DNA from: Hyaloperonospora brassicae
Lineage: Eukaryota; Oomycota; Peronosporomycetes; Peronosporales; Peronosporaceae
DNA length: 64,000 nt
NCBI GenBank assembly: GCA_947650285.1
Contig: CANTFL010001455.1
Coordinates: forward strand, 117,979-181,978
Direction: 5' to 3'
Part shown: one piece after another, positions 32,355-44,220 of the stretch
Numbering within the stretch: the stretch's first letter is position 1
Layout of the letters: the number at the start of each line of letters is the position of its first letter
The notes under the pieces: model-generated
What the model saw: only the letters and a program-made list of their open reading frames with translations
The model's database searches: none
Told to the model about the DNA's origin: nothing
Program-made: the position numbers and the translations under genes

Positions 32355-33550
32355 GATCGTCATGCGGCTGGAGGTGGAGGTGGTGGTTGGTAGTGGCTTG
32401 TGGACTTGGAGTCACGTTGCGAAATGAACAGGACAATGAGTGAATGAACGATCGATCGATCGATTGACCGATGGATTTAGTCGCTGTACAGAGCGAGAAG
32501 CGGTGTTGATGGGGGCGAGAAGGCGAGCGATCTCTGGACAAAAGGAAGATCCAGCAGCAGCAGCAGCAGTAGCAGTAGTGTTCCGAGATATCTGATTGAA
32601 ACGACTTTGTTCCTGTCGTCGTTGAGGTCACAACTTCTGAAGCCATCGTGACGCTTCGGTACGTGGGCTCTTGACGTTGAGACATGGGACGTCGGTTGAC
32701 TGAATGAAACTTCCGTCAACAGCTACGTACAGGCTGAGGTGTCCTACGTACAGGCTGAGGTGTTACGACTTGCTGTGCAGGTGCAGGCGCTTTTGTCGCG
32801 TACGTGTCGCGCACGAACGAAACCATTTTTTTCGTTGGCGTTCTTTGGTGCGATGTCTACAACAGGTGTCGCATGTTGTGTGCTGCATGGGCAGCAACAC
32901 TTGCGAGCACGAACGTGTACACTCGTGCTCGCTTTGCCAGCGTCTGTGAGAACGCACGACTCGTGGCGGGAAGAGACCACCTCACAGCTCTGAGAGCAGA
33001 GAATCGGAAGCGATTCGAAGGATACAGCCGGCGGAAGTGGGTGTAGTAGAGCCGAACAAGTTGTTTAGATCGAGACGCGGTCAATTTTTGCACCTGTCGC
33101 GGCCCACACAGACGCTCCATTGAACGTTCAATGTCGAGAGCGAGTGCGAGACAAGTGACTCATAGTTTCTGACACGAAAAGCGCATCTCGAGAGGTAGTA
33201 AGCAGCTTCGTAATGAAGGAAGTGGAGATAACTGACAAAGTTTATACAACGTCTCAAGAGTCGAATAGGATCATCGTGGAGCTTCGGACTTGGACACAGG
33301 GAGAGTGTCTCCAAACAACGTGGTGGCGACTTTTACGCGCTTGAAAGCTGACACCTGACGTCCATATGCTCTGTCGCAATGCTTGGGCCCCGCTGGGCGC
33401 TTCGACAAGTACGTTCCCAAAGCAGAAAATCAATTGCTTTGAGACTGGCGCTGCATCTGATTTGCTCTTGACCGCTTTGCAGAAAAGATCTGACGTCAAC
33501 GAAAGCGCTGTTGCACAAGGTAAAGTGGAACAATGCGTCCTGCCTGCATG
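32355..33550. other. Intergenic upstream of the 31164 gene
   Basis: No supported gene. It contains a CAGCAGCAGCAGCAG run (32553-32570), a duplicated GTCCTACGTACAGGCTGAGG-like stretch (about 32725-32762) and blocks matching the reverse complement of 16410-16610. From about 32850 to 33550 I see no match to the left side. Confidence 0.55.
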
Positions 33551-33551
33551 T

Positions 33552-34852
33552 GCTCGAGCGTCCACGCGACAAGCGCACCCACACTCCAGAACAGAATATA
33601 CACCTTTTCGATGTGCGCTTTTGGTCATTGACCCATTTTGCTACATCGAAACGTCTCCAATCGTTTCCACGGCTTTATTGCCTTTTCGATCACGCAGATG
33701 TGAAAGACGGCGACAGAAGAGCCACTCAGATGGTACGCTCGAATAGTACGACGCGCAACACCAACTCGTTGTCTCGCTCGTCTGAACCACTATCAGCCGA
33801 CATGTCCTGCGATCTGGTCGTGTCTTGTGCGCATGTGGTTAGCAGCCATCGAGCGGATTCTACCAGCAAAGAACAGAAAAGAAGAGATCGGAGGCGCTGC
33901 AACGTCCGCGCAGCACGGGAACATGATGGCGCCCACCCCACACGAGAGGGCACCACTGCAACACAACGCCAGTAGTTCGCTGCGACATCTACGGGATCTG
34001 GTCGCCGATGGCTGGCGATGGCGTCAACATGCTGCGGTCGTCTCGTAACGCATCGAAGCAGCAGGCAGACAGGCGGCAGCACGCACCACATCGTCGGTGG
34101 TAGTCGTGCTCTGCGCGTGCAGAGAAACTTCCCAGACGTATCACATTTGCATGACAAAACGTCCGGACGGCGCACTTTTCGGTACGTGCGTCACTTGCAC
34201 TTGCCCCTTGACTCGTCGCAGGTCGAGGGAACTGCAGCTCTGCCGTTCGATGGGACGACCGGTGGTCGTGGAACATCTTTCTGACCAGTCACGTCCGACG
34301 CGCGGGAGCATCGGCGCCTGTGATTGGTTCAATCGCTCGACACGACGACCCGGGACAGAGTGTGGCCCTTCTGCCCGGTTTCGACGACGCGACGATAACG
34401 TCTTGCCGCATATGATCGACGCCGTTTTATGGTTCCGTAACAGCTGAAGATACGTACGTAGTGGCTGATGCGACGGCACAGTATCAGCTCACCTTTCGAT
34501 GATCGATCGATATGCAGACAGACAGGAGACAGGTAGATCGATGGATCGATAGCCAGGAGATGGATCGACTTTTACGTCGATGGATCGATCGATCGACCGA
34601 CCGACCGACAGAAGATAGATAGATAGATAGATAGATGGACGGACCGATCGATCGATCGACTGCGCGATGATACGTTTCGTCTCAAGTGAACGAGACAGGA
34701 GCATCGAGTGGAACAAACACTTTCGACTTTGCCTCGTTCGCCGCACCACGTCCAGCAGCCCCACTCCCCCACACGAACGCCCGGGACGCTGTCTGTCTGT
34801 CTGTCTGTCTATCCGTCTGTTGATCTGCCTGCCCACCTGTCAGTGCAAAGAC
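33552..34852. other. GH81 upstream region, right arm
   Basis: Mirror of 14227-15521 with very few changes. Tetranucleotide tract at 34497-34655. The CTGT run at 34789-34810 has one unit more than the left copy. Confidence 0.6.
34497..34655. repeat. Tetranucleotide tract upstream of GH81 (right)
   Basis: Mirror of 14418-14580: GATC/CGAT blocks, GACC, GATA and GATC runs, with small unit changes against the left copy. Confidence 0.85.
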
Positions 34853-37237
34853 ATGATCGAGTCGAGTACGGCGAGACCCCACGACAGCGGCGAAGTGCGC
34901 CCGTTGCTCGAGACCCGAGCGACGTCGCTGATTGCTTCGCCTACCAGCCGCCGCCCCATCGGTCGATGGAGTGTGGTCGCTATCGCCTCGACGCTGCTGC
35001 TGACGGCAGCTGTCTTTGGCGTCTTCAAGCCGAGCATCTCGACGCTCCGAAGCGCGACGGCCGTGCCCCCGGACGCCAAGTTTGACCTCTTCACGCCCAT
35101 TTTCAACGCCGAAGCCCCGCCAGACAGTCTCTTCAACCACACGGACGCGCAGAAGGACTTGCTGCCGCCCAGGTTCCTCGCTGCGGGGATCGTGGGCTCC
35201 CGTCCGATCCCCACGAACGACTGGTGGGGCAACATCATTGGCGCCACGACCACAGACGAAGAGGTCGTGTACCCCGTGTGGACGAACCCGTACAGCGTGT
35301 CGCCGTCCCTCTTCAAGGAGCCGTTCGGGCTCACGATGAACTACCCGTACACGACGCGACTGTTTGGCGGCGGTCTGACGGGCAACGGCGACGCCGAAGC
35401 GTACTATCTCCACGGCCAAGTCGCCGAGTTCACGTTCTCGGCGACCGAGTTCTCGAACGCGTCGCGCCCGGTCTTTGAGGTGTTTGACTGGGACGACCTC
35501 AGCGTGCAGCTGCGCTTCTTGTCGCGTGCCGACCCGTCCAAGACGTTCGAGACGACACTCGCGAGCGGGATGGCCTTTGTCACGTCGCACTACGCGGGTC
35601 TCACGCCGCGCTTCGAGACGCTGTACACCATCGAGACGGTCAACGGTGCGGACGCCGCCGAGACGCTCGGCCGCGCGCTGACGAACGACCGCTTTGTGCT
35701 GCAGTTCAGCAACAGCGCCACGTGGACGCTCTACTTCTCGAGCCACGTCACGCTTTACTTCGACGGCCGCTCGCGACTCGACATGGCGCAGCCGTTCACG
35801 GGCACTGCGCGCGTGGCGCTGATCCCCGACGCGTCGGCCCAAGAGCAGCGCATCTTTGACGACACGGCGAGCTGCGTCCTCGACGGCGGGCGCGTGGAAG
35901 CCCACAACGAAAACGCGTACGCCTACAAGTGGAAGACCAGCGGCGACTGCACCCACGGGATGCTGCACTACGCGCAGGTGCACCACGTGGATACGCTCGA
36001 CCGAAGGTACGCCGTTGAGGCCGAAGGCGTCGCCGCGCACTCGACGACGCGCGGGTTGATGCAGGGCGTCGTGACGACGTCGTCTCCGCCCGAGTGGCGG
36101 CTGCTGGAGACGATCGACTTCCCCGTGGACTTTTACCCGCCCCGAAGACCCCACGCGAAGCACGTCGAGGCGCACGAGCTGAAGAAGCACTTGATCGCGG
36201 ACATTGACGCCCAGTGGACGATCGCGCTGGGGCAGAGCTACTACTTTAACGGCAAAGCCGCGCAAAAGTACGCGTCGCTGTGCCTCATGGCGGGCGACCC
36301 GTCGGTCGTCGGCGCCCACGACACGGCACTGGTCGTCCGCTGCATGACAAAGCTCGAGGGGCTCCTCACGCCCTTCCTCGACAACTCGTGGACGAACGCG
36401 CTCAACTACGACACGATCTACCGCGGCGTCGTGAGCTCGCAGGGCTTCACGCTGCACGACCCGAACGTCGACTTTGGCAACACCATGTACAACGACCACC
36501 ACTACCACTACGGCTACTGGATCGTCGCGGCGGCGATCGTCAACAAGCTCGACCCGACGTGGGCGGGCATCCCGGCGCTCAACCGCATGGCCGGTTTCTT
36601 GATCCGCGACGTGGCGAACCCGTCGACGGCCGACCCGCACTTTCCCAAGTTCCGGAGCCTCGACTGGTTCCGCGGCCACTCGTACTCGCACGGCATCACG
36701 GCGCTGGCCGACGGCAAGGACGAAGAGAGCACGTCCGAGGACATGAATTTTTTCTACGGCATGACGCTCATGGGCCAAGTGACGGGTGACAAGCACCTCG
36801 AGACGGTCGGGAAGCTCATGGTGAAGCTCAACGCACGCGCGATCCAGACGTACTTTCTCATTGAAGACGGCAACCGCGCGCACCCGGACCGCTATCGCGA
36901 CAACAAGGTCATGGGCATCCTCTTTGACAATAAGGTCAACTACGCGACGTGGTTCAGTGGCGAGAAGTACGCGATCCACGGCATTCAGATGCTGCCTGCG
37001 ACGGCCGTCACGGAGTTTGTGCGCACGTACGACTTTGTCGCGCAAGAATGGGACCAGGTGCTCTCGCGCGAGCCCATTGTGCTCACGGACGAACAGACGA
37101 ACCCCTGGCTGTCGCTGCTCTACATGAACTACGCGACGATCGACAAGGACGTTGCCCTGACAAAGCTGCGAAACGTCACAATGGACGACGGCCTCTCGCG
37201 CTCGTGGGCCATGTACATTGCCGCCACGCGGCCGTAG
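34853..37237 (+). CDS. GH81 endo-1,3-beta-glucanase, right copy
   Basis: Same 794-residue product as the left copy; I find no amino-acid difference. The few DNA changes seen are silent (for example AAC to AAT in EDMNFF, GAT to GAC in LDPTW, CTCA to CTCG near the end). The anchor helix WSVVAIASTLLLTAAVFGVF and GH81 residues Asp548, Glu625 and Glu629 are all present. A longer frame upstream (from 34667) is an effect of the extra CTGT unit and codes for a different N-terminus than the longer left frame, which is why the ATG at 34853 is chosen. Two intact copies would double the dose of the enzyme. Role may be wall remodelling or degradation of host callose; sequence alone does not decide. Confidence 0.93.
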   Translation: MIESSTARPHDSGEVRPLLETRATSLIASPTSRRPIGRWSVVAIASTLLLTAAVFGVFKPSISTLRSATAVPPDAKFDLFTPIFNAEAPPDSLFNHTDAQKDLLPPRFLAAGIVGSRPIPTNDWWGNIIGATTTDEEVVYPVWTNPYSVSPSLFKEPFGLTMNYPYTTRLFGGGLTGNGDAEAYYLHGQVAEFTFSATEFSNASRPVFEVFDWDDLSVQLRFLSRADPSKTFETTLASGMAFVTSHYAGLTPRFETLYTIETVNGADAAETLGRALTNDRFVLQFSNSATWTLYFSSHVTLYFDGRSRLDMAQPFTGTARVALIPDASAQEQRIFDDTASCVLDGGRVEAHNENAYAYKWKTSGDCTHGMLHYAQVHHVDTLDRRYAVEAEGVAAHSTTRGLMQGVVTTSSPPEWRLLETIDFPVDFYPPRRPHAKHVEAHELKKHLIADIDAQWTIALGQSYYFNGKAAQKYASLCLMAGDPSVVGAHDTALVVRCMTKLEGLLTPFLDNSWTNALNYDTIYRGVVSSQGFTLHDPNVDFGNTMYNDHHYHYGYWIVAAAIVNKLDPTWAGIPALNRMAGFLIRDVANPSTADPHFPKFRSLDWFRGHSYSHGITALADGKDEESTSEDMNFFYGMTLMGQVTGDKHLETVGKLMVKLNARAIQTYFLIEDGNRAHPDRYRDNKVMGILFDNKVNYATWFSGEKYAIHGIQMLPATAVTEFVRTYDFVAQEWDQVLSREPIVLTDEQTNPWLSLLYMNYATIDKDVALTKLRNVTMDDGLSRSWAMYIAATRP

Positions 37238-38639
37238 AAGGGGTCAGTCCACACATACATACGTACATACGTACACGGCCGACGACGGACTGACGTTGTG
37301 GGCATAACGTGCGCACGAACCCCACGGAATCTGTCGCTACTGCCTCTTCGCGTGCCCGTCGACGCCCATACACACCAACTACAATACAACTACTAATTTG
37401 GAATTCGAGATGCTATGTGCGCATATAATACTGTCGTACCGATGGCAAAACTGGCGAGTGATTGACGACATCATTTCTAGTACTTTAGATGCAAATGTAT
37501 GTCGGAGCCGTTCGTTTCCTTCCGTGGCGCTTGTCATGACAAAAGTTGCTCGTGGTGTCTTTTGGTTCCGTCTCGCCATCGCCATCGTCATCGTCGTCGT
37601 TGTCATTTCGCACCAGTATTGTGGATCGTAAGAGGCATTCTGGATTGGCACCTCTTGGACACGTTACGCAACTCACGCCTTGCTTCTGATTTAGACAAGC
37701 CTTGGGGATCATGCTTCGACCCACAGATGACAGCGTCCAACAGTCGATGCCCTCAACCTATCGGCTGCCAGCCCTCCATTCATTGCGCCACGCCACCTTT
37801 GAATCACACCGAAAGCTCATCGATCTCATGCGTTCCTGGGCTTGACCGTTAGCTACTGTGACTTGACGTTTAGACGCTCTACTTGCAATTGTCTTGCCCC
37901 GAGCCATCAGTATTCCGTAGTATTGCGGCCTCCGTACGAGTCAGTTTGATATTGGGAATCAATGTGATCGTCACGTCCCTCGGAAGTTTTTCGTGCCACT
38001 TCTTTTCGTCCAGGGAGAAGCCAACGTTTTGCTATGCAAACCGAAAAATGTCGTTTACAGAATGCTGACCCCACAAGTTTGCATTCTCATGCGTTGTACA
38101 TTCGTCAGACAGCACAACGCAAGTAACTATGCACATAGACACATGCATAAGTGCGGAAGATGAACTCAGATATCACTGCATGTCTCTACGACGTCTTTTG
38201 CTCGGCGCGAATCTTGACTGCCATCGACACCCTCGACCATCGTCACTGCCGTTTTACTCTTCTGAGCTTGTCTCGGTTGACCGGAACTCGATGAGTGTTA
38301 AAAGCTACAATTGAGCCTTTTTGTAGTCAACGAAGACGCAGTGGAACGTCAGGGCATTCGCCATTGTGTGAGAACAGGTGGCCGAGTAGAGCTTTCTGCG
38401 AGCAAACGAGTAAGTACTCCTGCGCCACTTTTTGCAAGTGTCGCAGGCATGAACTCGATCAGCGAAAAGTGCAAACCGTGATTTCTGAAGGCTCAATCAT
38501 CGCTGCGTTTGCAGCACAAGTGCTTCGTATTTAGACGACAACAACCATTGCCCACTGCATTCTGTATATCATCTACCCGTAAACGTGCCAAGCGATCCCG
38601 GGGATATTGAATCACAGTACCATACGCTAAAATGTGTTT
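37238..38639. other. Intergenic: GH81 3' flank, right arm
   Basis: Mirror of 10433-11841. Holds the ACGTACAT run (37253-37276) and a CATCGC/CATCGT simple run near 37575-37600. 38290-38639 may be gag-side remains of the relic that follows. No gene. Confidence 0.5.
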
Positions 38640-38684
38640 CAAACAAGCCAAGGCGGTGTGAAAGACCAATAACGAAAGGTCACT

Positions 38685-38876
38685 ATGTTACTTGATTCTG
38701 ATGGTGAAGCTTCGATCTTTGACACAACCTTTGCTCGTAAGTTAGGCTGTACCATCATCGACGAGAGCCAAAAAGGAGAGTGCGTATGTACTGGTGAAAA
38801 CACTGACATGACGGAAGGACGCACGAGGATCAAGATCACCCTTAATGGTATAGCCCGATGCCTGGGTAGGGGATGA
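38685..38876 (+). pseudogene. Family B protease fragment (right arm)
   Basis: It reads MLLDSDGEASIFDTTFARK with the same spoiled active site as the left copy, so this damage predates the duplication. One residue differs (IIDES here, IIDVS on the left). Confidence 0.75.
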
Positions 38877-39968
38877 ACTAGGCCAAGAAGCAATCTTGGG
38901 TATGGACTGTATGGCCCCAGCAGGGATACAACTAAATTCAGCAGACGAGACTCTTCGTCTGCCAGACGAAGTGAGGATCCTCTTAGTCGGACGAAGACCC
39001 CGTAGCGATCGACCATGCCACACATAGCCAAAGATCAACAGGTGGCGATCCCGGTGGGAGGGTCGACAGAAGTGAGGATCGTCGTTAGTCCGCCCACAAA
39101 TTAAACTTTGGGCTAGTCGCGAACTTTGGTGGGTACCAACTGTAACTACTGGACCGGCAGGATCACGTAATTCCAGATTCATCGACCTCGGAGATCGCGA
39201 AGGATGCCTTCAGATTTATCAACGGTTGATGACAATGAGTCGCTTCGATACTTCAAGATCGGTCAAAGTCAGGTTCTCACAGCCGCGGGATCGCCCAATT
39301 TGATCGACGTGTTTACTACAGGTGAATCGAATATCGATTAGGAACCATCAGATGTAGGTCGATCGTCCTATACCGATGACATATTGATCCCAGCTATATC
39401 GTGGGCTTCATTATATGACAAACTGGAGATACGCTCATGGGTATGTTGATAGAAGGAATATATCGATCAGCCTAGATAAAAGTTTCTATTCACGACGTAA
39501 GGCGATATGTCTGAGACATAGAGCCTCACTCGCAGGGTTGGGAGCTAATCTAAACGACCTATGAATGATAAACAATGTAACGTTTCCATAGATGTTGCGA
39601 TCGATGCATTCGTTTCTAGAAAGTCTGAATCAAACATTTGGTTTATTAGGATTTGCGATCAACGCGTCCGCAAAGTATGAAGTTGCGGGAGGCAGAATAT
39701 CATGAAAATTAGTCGTAAGGAGATAATGGAGGTACACGCAGATGAAATTCGGAGTGACCAGATTCAGTTCGACCACAGTTGAAAGCGTTCTAAACTAGAC
39801 TCTATTGGCGAGGCGAACCCGACTATAATCCCAACACTCAGGGCTATCTTGGTCATGCTCGTTATGACGAAGGTGATCACGATCCTAAAGGCAAAATGCC
39901 TTGTAAAAAGGCTACAAACGCGTTCGTTGTGTCAAAGGTCTAGTTCGTCCAGACATGAATTCTGACAC

Positions 39969-40620
39969 AATTCGATCCGGGTAGGTCTCCGTTGGTCGTG
40001 GTTTATACTCGCATAAAATGGGCTGTTTTGGCAGCTCTGCTGCATAAGAACGATTGAGCATACTGGCCGGTAACATTCACGAGCGGATCATGAAACCCAC
40101 CAATGAAATCTACGACGAAACGGTTGAGAAAAAAGGTGGTCGCCTTTCTTCAGATTCCGGATGTAGCTTTTCTTGATCATACATGCAATACAAGTGCTTG
40201 CGCGATATTTGACGTTACTGGGTTATTTTAATCATCGAGCCTAAATAGAAGACAGAAAAGGTAGGCATCACTCCAATCAAACTGGACGCGTGACATTAGG
40301 AAGTGCGAGAAGATAGAGGACGGAATACTTGGCGTTATTTCTGCTTGTATAACATCCCGCGAGGAGGTAGAGGAAGTACTATTCGCGATCGCTCCACGAA
40401 AAAGCCTAAGCATACAAAAACATATCTGCACCTACGGTAGAAGCAAGCAAGTGTCTATTCGTAGTCAGTCTCGACGGATCTATACCGACACAATAAAAGG
40501 GTTGATAGTACAGCGTAATCATATGTGCGCCAACTGACTAAATTACCATAAAAGCCGCGTAGAAGTGAGCAACGGGTCTGACAGTCAATGAAGTGGACTA
40601 CCGCGGTTTGCTGTTATTTT
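39969..40620 (+). pseudogene. Family B RNase H remains
   Basis: Read through stops: PGRSPLVVVYTRIKWAVLAA then YWPVTFTS fits the connection between RT and RNase H; about 0.6 kb on, GLTVNEVDYRGLLL matches the RNase H segment around its catalytic Glu (TVNEAEY-GLL). Frame changes lie in between. The left mirror is about 8450-9100. Confidence 0.65.
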
Positions 40621-41813
40621 TTAACCCCTCATAGATCATACTAGGGGGGCCATTTTTTGTACTAAATCGGACCTTTTGATACGACAGATGCGAGGCGAGA
40701 TTGACTGCAAATCGCAGGAATTACAGCCGCTACGGCAACAGGCAATATAGAAGCGTAGGACCTGCCGATACGTAAGTTCCTACACATGAAGCGGGGACGG
40801 AATGTGAATCCTCATCGTATGGCACGTACGACTTTGAAACAAGAATAGAGCAAGATCGTCAGTTCAGATCAGGATATACAGAATCTTATCGCTAGAACTA
40901 CTAAATGAGCTGTTGGCACTAAAAGTGTTCGACCATGTAGTAAAAACAAAATTCGATTACCAGGTTATTATTTACACGGCATCGAAAACATGAAGATTTG
41001 CAAGAAGAGATCTTACGACAAATTTGAACGTATTGCATGAACCAGACACATGAAAGATATCTAGACCGTTAGATGATCGGCGACGAGAAAAAACGAAGTC
41101 TAAAGAGAAAAAAGAGTACTAGACTCGCGCTCGAATATGAAAAAGATGGAAGCGGATTGCTTTTTATGCCTTGAGCTGTTGGAGCCGCTAGAAGGATGCT
41201 TGTAATTAGTTCATTTGGTGATCTTATAATTATTACAACAAGACTTCCTACACGCTTTCCACACTAGTCTGAAAAGAGGTCTTGAAGGGATCGAAAGGAC
41301 CTATCAAAAAATAGAACCATTTTCTCTAAACAGCTTATATCGAGGCTTGCAACGTTACGTGGGAGAGTGCGTTGGTGATGATACCGCTAAAGCCCTTCTC
41401 GTATTCCACGATGGATCACTAGGACATTTGCAGGCTACGTATTCATTTCGAGCATCAAGATGAACCGAATTCCGTCCTTTCCACGATCGTTCATATGCAC
41501 CCCAGAGCTGATGCTTGTGGCTGGATATCTTTTTGGGGTATGTAATTGCGAAGGCAACTTCATCCTGGAAAGTTCCGACAAACGCTGAACATGACTATGA
41601 ATGCGTCTTCCAAGAATTGGCGCAAGTCAAGTGATCCGTCACCATCGGGAGCCACGTTTACTGTCGGCATCGTTTTAAATTTTAATGGAGTTGCCGAATA
41701 GAATCAGCGTGCAACTTTGATGTACAGGCCGCAAGCAAATGATACGGCTGAGTGTACGGTGCAGACTTGACGTGGTCGGGATAAATGTATATCAATGATT
41801 CCTAGCAAAAGTA

Positions 41814-42074
41814 ATGTGTTTTTATGATGAACGGCTGACAGTCGCGTTGAATGTAGCCGAAAATCGCGTTCGTGGAGACACATCATTTTGCTTGATTCAA
41901 CGTTGGAACCTGCGATCGACGTTGAAGTCCACTTTGACAATAAAGAAATCACCAAACGACGCGACGTGGACCACGTCGAGGAATATGCCATCTACGACGC
42001 ATATAACATCGAGCAAGTTCCGCAGCGAACAAAAGCCTCGACATGACCATTCAAGATCGGGAAAAGGGACATAA
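41814..42074 (+). pseudogene. Family B integrase fragment (right arm)
   Basis: Same content as 7005-7256 (ERLTVALNVAENRVRGDTSF). A few residues differ from the left copy (RWNLRS here, RWNPRS there). Confidence 0.7.
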
Positions 42075-43767
42075 ACTTGATCAGGAATCCCATGAAATTG
42101 AGCCCGGATCACAAGTGTATCCATATAGATCGAGTGAAAGAGGGAAATGATCGGAGGCTGGCACATTTGTAGAATGTATGCCGCTCCGACTTAATGGAAG
42201 TTGCGGAGACCATGTCGTTTGATTGGAGATCTCGGGTACTAAACTTCAATTATTCACTTCAGTTTATATTGCAAAACGAATTCGGATCTACCATAGAATC
42301 CGTTGAAGATCGAAAAGGTAAACCGGTGACATTTTGATGCAGTTTTGTCACCAGAAAATACTTGACAAGGTAATATAGGCACGGAAGTAAGGAAAATTAT
42401 AGTTGTGCGATGAGCAAGGAATACTCGCTTAATAAGGGTACATAAAGATCACCTAGAGGAGTGGAGAATATATAATGGCCCGTTCCGGATCGACGAAGCT
42501 GATCTGAGCTGTGATTTTCCTATGCAGGAATATAATTGAGATCGGGTAAACAAACACCAATTTGAAGTGATGAGACCCCATGAATTGGAGGCCGGCTGTT
42601 ACAGAGGTCAAGATGCCAAGTTTGAAGATACAGAAGCTGGTTGCATTTATGTATGGAGAGGGATCTACACGTACGAGTAGATCAAATCAAATGATAAAAA
42701 GGCACTTTCATTAGTTTCGTGTGGCGGCCAAGGATCTAAGGGGCTTGAATGTGGCTAGAAAGCCAAAATAAAGCAGTGAATATTGAATACGAACGAATAA
42801 AACCATAGATTGGGTGGTGCAACATATATATTATTGAAGTTATGCGGTCAACACCTGAAAATTACATGGAGAACAACGAACTGGACAGAAGTGGATCAAC
42901 GATACAGGGCGATTCGTAGTGGATGATCGATATTTGTTTCGCCACGGTTCTGCGGCATCTACTTATGAATATGCTGTGATTAGTCTATGTGTTTTCTTCG
43001 ACTTAAACCTTAATCCCAAGTACCATATTTAAACTTTCGCCTATACCGGTAAGTATTTGAAGAAATAATCATGGAGAATTTATTGATAGCAATGGCCTTT
43101 CATCATCTCTTGACGGTCACATTGAAGGACCTTGTCGACCAAGGTTCGGATTGCGATCGTCGCTTTTTGCACGGTTGTCAGGGATTTGACAGATCGAGAT
43201 CGCCGGAGTGCAGTTCTCCAAACACATTTATAGCGTGAAACGAAACCCATTTTGCTTCTTGGTGCCGACACTCATGTTCAAGGTACAAGGTGCAAGAGCG
43301 GCAGATCGTCCAGTACATGAAAACTGAGAATCTTATGACCTGCCGAGATACACTTCCCTAATGTGATCAATCTCACAACAACTTGATCGTAGCAGAAGCA
43401 ATAATGGATGATCTTACTGCGACGTGGAAGGTAGAGGGGGATTCGTACTAATTGCAATGTAAATAAATACCTTTTCGGTCTTGATGAAAATGTTTGAACA
43501 GGGTCTCGGTTTCCAAATCCGCTACGCGGGCCAATACGACTCGTCGCAACGATTGTGGGGCGAGTTGAGCTATAGATAGAGGCACGCGATTAAAGTATCC
43601 GGATGGTATAGTGTCACAGGAGATCTGAAACACCAGGGAATTGAGCTAGGTTGCAGGCAAAAGTTGCTGTTCACATCCGATTGCGCCTCATAAGAGATGA
43701 TTATCCCACTATTGCGACCACTGTACGCTTCCCCGAGGAGTTTCCAATCTAATACCTTGGCTGGGGC

Positions 43768-44082
43768 ATGAATCTGGGAAACGGTTGGAGACGAAGAGTT
43801 GGATCGAGGTCTCGACGCATCCACGATACATGGGTATGGAAATTGTTTGTGGCAGCAGGCGGGGAGACATACTTGAGCCCAGACGAGGCAGTATTTTTGG
43901 AGTCAGGTATGGCAGATAGAGATGGATCCCGCGGACGCTTGCGAGTTATCCTCGAAAGAACTGATGAGGCACAACCATTTTTACATTGGTCCTACTGGTG
44001 TTTGATGCTGAGACTGGAGGAAAAATCGAAAGAAAGAACAATCATTATAAACGCCGTGCAGCCCCGCAAGGTGTTGTCATAA
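43768..44082 (+). pseudogene. Unrecognised ORF at the 3' end of the family B relic (right arm)
   Basis: 104 codons; mirror of 4928-5299. Core WKLFVAAGGETYL is kept, but about eight of 45 residues after it differ from the left copy and the C-terminus is in another frame. No family recognised. Confidence 0.35.
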
Positions 44083-44220
44083 TGGTTGTATAGATCACGC
44101 TAAGAGTCCAAGTTGTCATCCAAATGCACATCTAAATTGAAATTATATCGTGATCGGAGATGTTTTGATGTATACGATCACAAATCGGACGTTTCATAGC
44201 GATACCATCTACATCTGTTG

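Larger units (their letters stand above)
38640..44082 (+). mobile_element. Decayed Ty3/gypsy element, family B, right-arm copy
   Basis: Plus-strand mirror of 4928-10432. Readable remains in order: protease 38685-38876; GQEAILGMD and PAGIQLN with LRLPDEVRI about 38880-38980; WVPTV-TG about 39130-39160; RNase H pieces PGRSPLVVVYTRIKWAVLAA (about 39977) and GLTVNEVDYRGLLL (about 40576); integrase 41814-42074; a post-integrase piece IDRVKEGNDRRLAHL (about 42128). Stops interrupt all of them. The order proves a gypsy polyprotein. No intact frame remains. Confidence 0.8.
33551..44220 (-). repeat. Right arm of the ~10.7 kb inverted repeat
   Basis: Reverse complement of 4850-15521. Paired coordinates sum to about 49070, drifting by only a few bases over 10.7 kb, so indels are small and few. 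The outer edge falls at the CATCTGT / TGCGC junction near 44218, where the left arm meets the LTR. Confidence 0.95.

Noticed and set aside
31140..32393. 417-codon plus-strand frame over the 31164 gene
   Set aside because: Arg/Val/Leu-rich shadow of the real minus-strand gene, which has a conserved paralogue.
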